NCBI RefSeq assembly: GCF_001261915.1
Contig: NZ_CVRT01000060.1
Span: 1-58,801, forward strand
DNA from: Halorubrum sp. SD626R
Lineage (GTDB): Archaea; Halobacteriota; Halobacteria; Halobacteriales; Haloferacaceae
Direction: 5' to 3'
Length of the DNA stretch: 58,801 bases
The notes under the pieces were generated by a model. That model had not been told where the DNA came from, searched no databases, and worked only from the letters and a program-made list of their open reading frames with translations. How positions within the stretch are numbered: the stretch's first letter is position 1; every line of letters starts with the position of its first letter. Below, in pieces: positions 7,737 through 15,057 of this stretch. A program made the translations under genes and the position numbers.

Positions 7737-7797
7737 TTCCAACCCAGCGGTGCGGTGCCGTGGGAACCCCCGCGCTTCAACCCGAGGTGGGTGTCAA
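7737..7797 (+). mobile_element. orphan tnpB 3' end-like motif, copy 3 (degenerate)
   Basis: Contains GCGGTGCGGTGCCGTGGGAA followed by a weaker hairpin and GGGTGTCAAGG. It is the third plus-strand copy of the family and the most decayed. It lies in the 295-bp gap between the DUF5789 gene and the convergent end of the FMN oxidase gene. The rest of that gap shows no convincing gene. Confidence 0.5.
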
Positions 7798-7822
7798 GGA
7801 AATGACTGACGCGCGGCGCGGG

Positions 7823-9094
7823 CTACAGCGTCCGTTCGTCGCGGATCGCCTCGCGGTCGATCGCGCTCGCCTCGTCGGTGCCGGCCAGCCCCATCGTAAG
7901 GTCGAACTGTGAGAGCGTGTTTTCCAAGACGTTCCGCACGCCATCCTCGCCGGAGTGAGCGAGTCCGTACGCGAATGGCCGTCCGAGCATGACCGCATCA
8001 GCGCCCAACGCCATGGCCTTGAACACGTGTTCGCCGCGCCGGACGCCCGAGTCGAACAACACGTCCGCTTCATCACCCACGGCGTCGGCGATCGCTGGCA
8101 GCGCCTCAACCGCCGAGATCGAGCCGTCGACCTGTCGGCCGCCGTGGGTTGACACTTGGACACCATCGGCACCGGCTTCGACTGCCTTTTTGGCGTCCTC
8201 GGGGTGGAGCACACCCTTGATCACGACCGGGAGGTCGGTCCGGTCGAAGACGAATTCGAGATCGTCCCAGGTGAGGGATGCGTCACCAAACACTTCGAGG
8301 AAGTGATCGACTGCCGCCTGCTTGTCCTCTTCGGGTGGGGCGTCAAGCGACGCGCGGAACGCGGGATCCGAGAAGTAGTTCGCCATCCCCTCCCCTTCTA
8401 AGAAGGGATAATACCCGCGCTCGAGGAGGCGCTCGCGCCAGCCGAGCGTCGGTGCGTCGACCGTGATGACGACCGCATCGTAATCAGCATCCTCGACGCG
8501 GTCGAGGAACGACGCGGCGACGTCGCGGTCCGACGACCAGTAGAACTGGAACCACTTCGGGGTGTCTCCCAGCGTCTCTGCAACCTCCTCCAGCGGGGTA
8601 GACGACAGCGACGACAGCACGAACGGTACGTTCATGTCCTCACATGCGCGGGCCGTCGCAGTCTCGCCCTCCTCATGGAGCAGCGTCTGCACGCCAAGGG
8701 GCGTGATCATCAGCGGGTAGTCGTGTTCGGCTCCAAGCACGTTGACCGAGAGGTCGCGGTCAGCCACTCCGCGTAGCATCCGCGGGATGATCCGCCACCG
8801 CGAGAAGTCCTTGTTGCGCTCGAACGTCTCTTCGGTGCCCGCACCGCCGTGGACGTACGCCTTCGCGTCCGCCGACATCCGTTCGAAGGCGGCCTCACGG
8901 AGCTCCTCGTACGTGGTCGGGAAGTCGGGTGTTTCCCCGTCGTACATCCCGCGGCGGTACGCCTCACGAATTCGTTTCACTCCGAACTGCTCGGCGTGAA
9001 CGTCGCCGCTGCTCTCCGTCGAATCGGTCGTGTCCGTCGCACTCGGCTTCTCCTGTGGTTCGTTCACGAACGAAAATGAGAGTTCGACCCACAT
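7823..9094 (-). CDS. FMN-dependent alpha-hydroxy-acid oxidase / lactate 2-monooxygenase-like
   Basis: A TIM-barrel flavoenzyme of about 423 residues. Seen motifs: AYVHGGAGTEETFERN near the N-terminus, PLMITPLGVQTLLHEEGE (FMN-binding region), WFQFYWSSDRD, DAVVITVDAPTLGWRERLL, VVIKGVLHPEDAKKAVEAGADGVQVSTHGGRQVDG (substrate and FMN phosphate contacts, with the catalytic His in STHGGRQ), and VLFDSGVRRGEHVFKAMALGADAVMLGRPF. The family oxidises L-lactate or similar 2-hydroxyacids. Start chosen at ATG 9094; GTG 9067 is also possible. The gene is flanked upstream by an IS5-type end at 9189. Confidence 0.88.
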   Translation of the reverse strand: MWVELSFSFVNEPQEKPSATDTTDSTESSGDVHAEQFGVKRIREAYRRGMYDGETPDFPTTYEELREAAFERMSADAKAYVHGGAGTEETFERNKDFSRWRIIPRMLRGVADRDLSVNVLGAEHDYPLMITPLGVQTLLHEEGETATARACEDMNVPFVLSSLSSTPLEEVAETLGDTPKWFQFYWSSDRDVAASFLDRVEDADYDAVVITVDAPTLGWRERLLERGYYPFLEGEGMANYFSDPAFRASLDAPPEEDKQAAVDHFLEVFGDASLTWDDLEFVFDRTDLPVVIKGVLHPEDAKKAVEAGADGVQVSTHGGRQVDGSISAVEALPAIADAVGDEADVLFDSGVRRGEHVFKAMALGADAVMLGRPFAYGLAHSGEDGVRNVLENTLSQFDLTMGLAGTDEASAIDREAIRDERTL

Positions 9095-9188
9095 AGCTGT
9101 AAACGCTAAAGCAATACCGGACACAGCCGGAATCTGCATAACCATGGAGGGACGCGCACGATTGCCACAAGTTTCGTAGAATGTCAGT

Positions 9189-9777
9189 GGCTCTGTTGAA
9201 ATCCTTCGCAAGTAATATATTTTGACCCAATCACGGTCAGTACAGGTGACTCACGAATCGGTCAGTATAGGGGGGAGCTTACTCTGGGATAGTCGCAATC
9301 GCCTCAATTTCGACGAGCAACTCCGGACCGATGAGGCGATCCACCTCCACCATGCTGGTAGCTGGGCGAACATCACGAAACACTTCACTATGAGCCTCAC
9401 CGATTGCCTCCCACTCATCTATATCGGTGACAAATATTCGAGTTCTGACCACGTCCTCAATTGATGCGTCTGTCTTCTGAAGGGCCTCTTTGACGTTCTG
9501 GAGTGCTTTTTTCATCTGTTCGTACGCGTCGCCCTTGCCGACTATATCACCGTCGTCGTCAGTCGCTGTCGTCCCAGACACGTGTACTTGAGAGCTCGCT
9601 TGAACGGCCCGAGAGTATCCGACTTTCGACTCCCATTCGGTTCCGGACGATATCCGCTTGCGTTCCATAGTTCTGACTCATAGCTGTTATTGAAAAAAGT
9701 TCAGTCAGTGACACGACCTTTCAGCGACGGCTGTTTCAGGTGAGAAAATGCCCACAGAATAGGGCTTCAACAGAGCC
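9189..9777. mobile_element. 589-bp inverted-repeat unit carrying ridA, no transposase
   Basis: The left end GGCTCTGTTGAAATCC (9189-9204) and the right end, read on the minus strand from 9777 as GGCTCTGTTGAAGCCC, form terminal inverted repeats. The only gene inside is ridA. The left end continues into the TATATTTTG and GGTCAGTACAGG sequence seen behind other copies. No target duplication was found. It looks like a transposase-less passenger element mobilised by an IS5-type enzyme, or a deletion derivative. Confidence 0.5.
9279..9668 (-). CDS. RidA-family (Rid/YER057c/UK114) protein
   Basis: A 129-residue protein with the family's trimer and active-site motifs: GYSRAVQASSQVHVSGTTA near the N-terminus, NVKEALQKTDASIEDVVRTRIFVTD in the middle, and RPATSMVEVDRLIGPELLVEIEAIA at the C-terminus. 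The Arg of VRTRIFVTD and Glu of LVEIEA correspond to conserved residues of RidA deaminases, which hydrolyse reactive enamine/imine intermediates. Substrate not assignable. The gene is enclosed by IS5-type terminal repeats at 9189 and 9777, implying recent mobility. Confidence 0.85.
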   Translation of the reverse strand: MERKRISSGTEWESKVGYSRAVQASSQVHVSGTTATDDDGDIVGKGDAYEQMKKALQNVKEALQKTDASIEDVVRTRIFVTDIDEWEAIGEAHSEVFRDVRPATSMVEVDRLIGPELLVEIEAIATIPE

Positions 9778-9795
9778 ATATAAGTTGATTTTCTC

Positions 9796-10398
9796 GGCTC
9801 TGTTGAAATCATCTAATGATGTGTTTTCGGAGCCGTGTTGATACACCCGTGAGGGCTTAGCTTGTAATTGATTTCAATCAAGAACGCTGTCGGTCAGCCA
9901 GCATTCCTCGAATGGCTCCTCGCTACAAACCGAGAGCTCAAACTGGTAGGTGACTGTCTAGCTCTTAGGGCCGGTGAGAGTAACCTGTTGTTGGGCTCGG
10001 TCTCCAGTTTGCTTAACTGCCCCAGTCTGAGCTTCAACATGGTCAATCATCGGCACATACCGAGGGCTTTCGACCATTTTGACGAACCGGTTGAGTGGAC
10101 CGGTTGCCCGACGATTTGCCGGCGATGCGAAGTTGTACGCGGTCTTGATATCGGCGTTCTCGACCGGATCATCGTTGTTAGCAAACGCCTCAAGTTGTAG
10201 CCGGACGACTTCTTCGGGGGCGTACCTAGGGTCGGGCGTCGGAAGATCGGAGACGAGGTGATCAAGATACGACATGGGGTGAACCGAATCGGTAACTAGT
10301 ATAGTGGCTAGAAGCTATTGAATCGACCGTCCATACTCGATCAATGCTTTGTATCTCGCACGCCTATCCGTTCAGCTCCTAAGGTTTTCAACAGAGCC
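9796..10398. mobile_element. 603-bp inverted-repeat unit carrying a DUF4864 pseudogene
   Basis: GGCTCTGTTGAAATC at 9796-9810 faces GGCTCTGTTGAAAACC read on the minus strand from 10398. The distance is nearly the same as in the ridA unit, and the cargo is again a single non-transposase gene. The two units lie back to back, only 18 bp apart. Confidence 0.45.
9874..10275 (-). pseudogene. DUF4864-like protein with internal amber stop
   Basis: From ATG 10275 the frame encodes 105 residues with a DUF4864-type core: VVRLQLEAFANND near the N-terminus, IKTAYNFASPANR, and GPLNRFVKMVESPRYVPMI. It stops at TAG after VTLTGPKS. The same frame continues with TVTYQFELSVCSEEPFEECW and LTDSVLD to TGA at 9874, which fits the expected C-terminal end of the domain. 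One base change therefore breaks an otherwise complete ~133-residue gene. Function of the family is unknown. Confidence 0.65.
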
Positions 10399-10571
10399 TC
10401 TGATCTATGTAATAGCATCTGAATACAATCTGGGTTCCGTCGACCAGAATATGCTACGATGACAAACTATTACCCAGTTTATGTTGTAAATAGTTTTTCT
10501 ATCGCTAGAAGTACATCATCTGCGGGAAACTGACCGTAATTCGTATACATTGGTAGTACTTTCAACTGGAT

Positions 10572-10982
10572 ATGGACGTAGATAACACTCCGGTTGAAAA
10601 ACTCATGAGCACTACTCTCGTGACTACGACACCGGGGACGGATATTGCTGAAGCTGCAAACACCCTACTAGACGATGGTATCGGTTCTCTAATCGTGCTG
10701 GACGGCGAGGGTCAGCTTACAGGAGTTTTGACGAGTACTGACCTCGTGACCGTTGTCTCGACAGACCAGCCTCTCCACACCGGGACCGTCGCGGACTACA
10801 TGACAGAGGAGATCCTCACTATTTCTTCGACGGCTACGCTTCACGACGCTGCAGTCAAAATGATTCGGGAAGACGTCCAACATTTGCCCGTCTCTGAGGA
10901 CGACAACGGAATTGTCGGGATGCTCTCTGCGACGGATCTCACTGCGCAGCTAATGTACATGGGTAGCAGTGGAACCGACTGA
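10572..10982 (+). CDS. tandem CBS-domain protein
   Basis: A 136-residue protein made of two CBS motifs. The first covers residues ~5-65 (VEKLMSTTLVTTTPG ... GSLIVLDGEGQLTGVLTSTDLV). The second covers ~75-130 (VADYMTEEILTISSTATLHDAA ... VQHLPVSEDDNGIVGMLSATDL). Such stand-alone pairs bind adenine nucleotides and act as regulators of partner proteins. The last gene of this type in haloarchaea is often monocistronic, and no clear partner is adjacent. The region 10399-10571 upstream is AT-rich and holds no gene. Confidence 0.9.
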   Translation: MDVDNTPVEKLMSTTLVTTTPGTDIAEAANTLLDDGIGSLIVLDGEGQLTGVLTSTDLVTVVSTDQPLHTGTVADYMTEEILTISSTATLHDAAVKMIREDVQHLPVSEDDNGIVGMLSATDLTAQLMYMGSSGTD

Positions 10983-11032
10983 GGTACCGGAAGCCGTCGA
11001 AGTCTCTGCAGTACCGCCGTCGGTGAGAGATA

Positions 11033-12718
11033 TTACCCATCGTCGAAGACGTGGTCGTATACTGCGGCGACAGGATAGTTCCACCCGCGTCCGAGGGCTT
11101 TCTGGGTGATACGGAGGGGCGGCGGCGTCTGTCGGCGTTTGAACTCGGCGTGAGTCATCCGTTTGAGCGCATCGTCAACTACGTGGTCGGGGTACCCCTG
11201 TCGAATCGCATTCGGGGTTCTGCCCCGCTCAATATACTGTTCCAAGATGGGGTCGAGAACCTCGTAGGCCGGAATCTCCTCCTCGTCGGCCTGTCCGGCA
11301 CGCAGTTCGGCACTCGGTGGCTTCTCGATCACCGACCTCGGAATAACCGGCGAGGATCCGGAGGAGGGGGCAAGCGCGTCATTAAACACGTCAGCGAGCT
11401 CGTACACTAGTCGTTTGTAACAGTCGCCGAGTGGGGCGAGCGCGCCTACAGTGTCGCCGTACAGCGTACAGTAGCCGACTGCGGCTTCGCTTTTGTTATC
11501 AGGGGTAAACACGAGCGCGTCGCGCTGATTCGCGATTCCCATGAGTATACTTCCCCGGATCCGCGCTTGGACGTTTTCAGCTGCGACACCGGCGAGCGGC
11601 GCTTCGTTCGTCGCAAGCGCGTTAGCGATTGTCTCTACTGCGGGTCCGATATGGATTATATCGAATTCGATTCCTAAATTCGTCGCGACGGCGCGGGCGT
11701 CTGCGACGCTTTGCCGGCTTGTGATCTCACTCGGGAGTGAAATCCCGTAGACAGCCTCTGCTCCGAGCGCGTCTACCCCGAGCGCGGCGGCTACGGACGA
11801 ATCGATCCCGCCGGACAACCCGACGACTGCCTCATCGAAGCCCGTCTTTGCGAAATAATCGCGCAGTCCAAGCGTGAGCGCTTGCCGGGCATGAGTGGCG
11901 TCAGTCCCGTCTTTCGAATCGTGGACGTCCGCATCTTCATCTAGTGGAACATCCACTACAGCCCTGTCGCTCTCAAACCCCACGAGCTGGCTCCGTATCC
12001 CCTCGGCATCTGCGACGAATGAGTGTCCATCAAATATTAGCTCGTCGTTGCCGCCGACCTGATTGACAAACACGACCGGGCAGTCAGTCCGCTCCGCGTG
12101 AGCGCGGAATCGACGTTCACGTCGGGCCGGCTTATTAAGACTGAAGGGGCTTGCCGACAGCGTCAGGATGATCTCTGCGCCGCTTGCGGCCGTGTCTCGT
12201 AGTGGTGTTTGATCATGACGGCGGGCGCCGGTGACGACAGTATCATCCCACGCGTCCTCACAAATTGTCACGCCGACGGCGGTACCAGCAACATCCACTA
12301 CTAGCGGTTCTTTACCCGGCTGGAAGTACCTGTGTTCATCGAAGACGTCGTACGTCGGGAGCAACCGTTTGTGGTACAGATCACTCCACTCTCCGTCGCG
12401 TAACACGACTGCGGCGTTGTGGATCGGTGGACCCGTGTCGCGTTCAGTTCTGATTGTCGCCCCCACGACGAGCGGTGGACCGTCCGTAGTTTTCGATGCA
12501 AGTTCATCGAGCACCGCCTCTTGCGCGTCAAGAATGGGCGATCGGTGCAATAAGTCTCGAGGTGGATACCCGATCACCGAGAGCTCCGGGGCGACGATGA
12601 GATCCGGATTATCCCCGATAAGCGAAGCGTACGCGTCGGCGATCCGCTCGGCGTTACCGCTCATATCTCCGACTACCGGATTGAATTGAATAATGCCGAT
12701 TCGGAGTCCGGCTTGCAT
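11033..12718 (-). CDS. nadE: NAD+ synthetase, glutamine-dependent
   Basis: A 561-residue two-domain enzyme. The N-terminal nitrilase domain (~1-260) has LIVAPELSVIGYPPRDLL with the catalytic Glu, LPTYDVFDEHRYF with Tyr/Phe and the Lys region, and VGVTICEDAW with the catalytic Cys. The C-terminal synthetase domain has the ATP pyrophosphatase loop VVGLSGGIDSSVAAAL, QARIRGSILMGIANQ, and TPDNKSEAAVGYCTLYGD. It amidates nicotinate adenine dinucleotide to NAD using glutamine-derived ammonia. The fused glutaminase distinguishes it from the short ammonia-dependent archaeal NadE. Confidence 0.93.
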   Translation of the reverse strand: MQAGLRIGIIQFNPVVGDMSGNAERIADAYASLIGDNPDLIVAPELSVIGYPPRDLLHRSPILDAQEAVLDELASKTTDGPPLVVGATIRTERDTGPPIHNAAVVLRDGEWSDLYHKRLLPTYDVFDEHRYFQPGKEPLVVDVAGTAVGVTICEDAWDDTVVTGARRHDQTPLRDTAASGAEIILTLSASPFSLNKPARRERRFRAHAERTDCPVVFVNQVGGNDELIFDGHSFVADAEGIRSQLVGFESDRAVVDVPLDEDADVHDSKDGTDATHARQALTLGLRDYFAKTGFDEAVVGLSGGIDSSVAAALGVDALGAEAVYGISLPSEITSRQSVADARAVATNLGIEFDIIHIGPAVETIANALATNEAPLAGVAAENVQARIRGSILMGIANQRDALVFTPDNKSEAAVGYCTLYGDTVGALAPLGDCYKRLVYELADVFNDALAPSSGSSPVIPRSVIEKPPSAELRAGQADEEEIPAYEVLDPILEQYIERGRTPNAIRQGYPDHVVDDALKRMTHAEFKRRQTPPPLRITQKALGRGWNYPVAAVYDHVFDDG

Positions 12719-12999
12719 TATAGTTAGACGATAACAGGGGATACACGCTGATAAATAATCATACTCACCGACAGAATAAAATAAATGATCACAAAACAGC
12801 CACTTAGTAATATCAATTTCCCCAAGGAGTTGACTGTCAAGCCGCTAATCGAGCTTCTGTCGGCACCCTTTCGCCGGGTTCGCAGGAACTGAATCCCGCA
12901 GAAGGTGGGACAATTCTATTGGTGTATCCTCAACCTAACTTAATCCACAACTAACATGTTCCGGAGTGCTTAATCCGAAACAGTGAGTACTTTGTCAGG

Positions 13000-14256
13000 A
13001 TGACGCCCAAACCATCCGACGCCGACGATCCGCTAACCTGGGCACGCGAGCACACCCCCATCCTCCGGTCGTTTCAGGACGAGTACGGTGAGACACGACC
13101 CCTAGAGAACCACACCGTGGCGTTCGCCTCCCACCTCGAACCGAAGTCAGGCGTCGCTATCGAGACGCTCCGGGCTGCCGGCGCGGAGGTGCTCTTCACT
13201 CCGAGTGAACCACAGAGTACTCACGGCCCGGTCGTCGAGGAACTCGACGCTCGCGACGGTATCACGGCCTTCGCGTGGGAGGGGATGACCGACGAGGAGT
13301 TCGACGCAGCACAGCATGACCTGCTCGAACACGATCCTGACTTCATCCTCGACGACGGTTGTGAGCTCATCGCCAAGGTTCACGCTGACCACCCCGACGT
13401 GGCCGCCGACGTGATCGGCGGTGGCGAGCAGACCACTGCCGGCATCACCCGTCTTGAGGCGATGGAAGATGAGGGCGTCCTTGAGTTCCCAGTCTACGGC
13501 GTTAACGACACGCCGATGAAGCATTTCTTCGACAACGTCCACGGAACAGGCGAATCCTCGCTCACGAACATCGCTATCACAACCAACGCCATCATCTCGG
13601 GTAAAGACGTAGTGATCTGTGGCTACGGCTACTGTGGCCGTGGCATCGCCCGGAAGGCTCGGGGAATGGGTGCGCAGACAATCGTCACCGAAGTCGATCC
13701 GCGGAAAGCGCTTCAAGCTCACATGGACGGCCACCGCGTCATGTCGATGACCGAGGCAGCCGAGGTGGGCGACCTATTCATTACCGCGACAGGCAACCGC
13801 GAGGTGATTCGTGAAGAACACTTTGAGGCCATGCAGGACGGCGCAACACTAGCAAACTCTGGACACTTCGACGTGGAGATCGCTCTCGACGAGCTCGAAG
13901 CAATGGCCGTGGATGTAACCACGCCGAAGGAGGGTGTCACCCAATATCACACGCACGACGGTCGCCGGTTAAACCTGCTGGCAGACGGTCGGCTAGTCAA
14001 CCTCACCGGACCGTACAGTCAGGGTCACCCGGCAGAGGTCATCGATACCACCCATGCCATGATGTTCATCGCGGCCCACGACATGCTCGCCGGCGACGGT
14101 GATGGCCTGACGCCAGGTCTATACAACATCCCAGACCGGTTGGACCGCGCGGTCGCTGAGCGGAAGTTGGAGACTCTCGGAGTCAGCATTGACGAGATGA
14201 CCGAGAGCCAGCAGGCGTACGGGAAAGAGTGGGAGCATCCGGACAGCAGTTTCTGA
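13000..14256 (+). CDS. ahcY: adenosylhomocysteinase-like protein, divergent
   Basis: A 418-residue SAH-hydrolase family protein. Catalytic-type residues are present: His in ASHLEPKSG, Asp in ILDDGCEL, Glu in GGGEQTTAG, and Lys/Asp/Asn in TPMKHFFDNVHGTGES. The NAD site is VVICGYGYCGRG. The substrate loop is unusual: where typical enzymes read NPLSTQDD or NPLSTHDD, this one reads SEPQSTHGP. SAH hydrolase splits S-adenosylhomocysteine into adenosine and homocysteine. The altered loop suggests a paralogue with a different nucleoside specificity. A TATA-like TGCTTAATCC lies about 32 bases before the start. It converges with a double ECF transporter locus. Confidence 0.88.
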   Translation: MTPKPSDADDPLTWAREHTPILRSFQDEYGETRPLENHTVAFASHLEPKSGVAIETLRAAGAEVLFTPSEPQSTHGPVVEELDARDGITAFAWEGMTDEEFDAAQHDLLEHDPDFILDDGCELIAKVHADHPDVAADVIGGGEQTTAGITRLEAMEDEGVLEFPVYGVNDTPMKHFFDNVHGTGESSLTNIAITTNAIISGKDVVICGYGYCGRGIARKARGMGAQTIVTEVDPRKALQAHMDGHRVMSMTEAAEVGDLFITATGNREVIREEHFEAMQDGATLANSGHFDVEIALDELEAMAVDVTTPKEGVTQYHTHDGRRLNLLADGRLVNLTGPYSQGHPAEVIDTTHAMMFIAAHDMLAGDGDGLTPGLYNIPDRLDRAVAERKLETLGVSIDEMTESQQAYGKEWEHPDSSF

Positions 14257-14268
14257 CTGGGCACTCCC

Positions 14269-15057
14269 TCAGACGGTCCCCATGCCCAACACGTACCGCA
14301 CGAGGACCGAGCCGATGAGCATGAGGCTGCCAACACCGACCGCGACCCAGTCGCTTCCAGCCAGCGATTGCCGACCGTAAAAGGTGCGCTCCGCTTGGGT
14401 GTCGAATCCGCGAGCCTCAAGCGCCATCGCCTGTGTCTGGACGTTCCGGATAGCGGTCATGAATACGGGAATGAGCAGGGGGATGTAGTTACGGATGCGT
14501 TGGAGTGGCGATCCCGAGCGCAGGTCGTGGCCGCGTGCCTCCTGAGCTTGCCGAACCGTCCCGGTCGCACCGAGCAGGGTCGGGAACAACCGCAGGGCCG
14601 TCCCGACAGCGAAACAGAAGGCGAACGGAACGCCCAAACTACGGAGGCCGGCGACCAGCTCCTCGTTGGAGGTGGCCGTCACGAACAGCAGACCGGTAAT
14701 GATGAACGAGGCAAAGCGCATGCTCCGCCCGAGTGCGACGAGGAACTCGTTGCGGGTCAACTCAACCACAGGTGTCGAGAGCCAGATGGGTCCACCTGCA
14801 GGGGTGAACAGCGGCCAGACGACAAGACCGACTACAAAGACGGCAACGACGATGAACCGTACGCGCCGGAAGTTGCTCCACCCACCTAACGCGACGAGCG
14901 TCCCGAACGCCACGACCAGTGGAACAACGACGAACGCAGGATGATCAAATACGAGGGCGACGGCGAAAAGACCCGCCACGAGGGCGATTTTGGCCCGCGG
15001 CGCGAGGCGGTGGAACACGGAGTCGCCGTGGACGTATAGCGAGGATGCAGCGCTCAC
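14269..15057 (-). CDS. ecfT: ECF transporter transmembrane subunit EcfT (unit 1)
   Basis: A 262-residue membrane protein with about six hydrophobic helices. It has the two EcfT coupling motifs near the C-terminal half: RQAQEARGHD and MALEARGFD, whose A-x-A/E-R-G cores contact the ATPases. The N-terminus (SVFHRLAPRAKIALVAGLFAV) is typical of the family. It overlaps the end of the upstream ATPase gene by four bases, so translation is coupled. It is the last gene of the locus and converges with ahcY after 12 bp. Confidence 0.9.
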   Translation of the reverse strand: MSAASSLYVHGDSVFHRLAPRAKIALVAGLFAVALVFDHPAFVVVPLVVAFGTLVALGGWSNFRRVRFIVVAVFVVGLVVWPLFTPAGGPIWLSTPVVELTRNEFLVALGRSMRFASFIITGLLFVTATSNEELVAGLRSLGVPFAFCFAVGTALRLFPTLLGATGTVRQAQEARGHDLRSGSPLQRIRNYIPLLIPVFMTAIRNVQTQAMALEARGFDTQAERTFYGRQSLAGSDWVAVGVGSLMLIGSVLVRYVLGMGTV

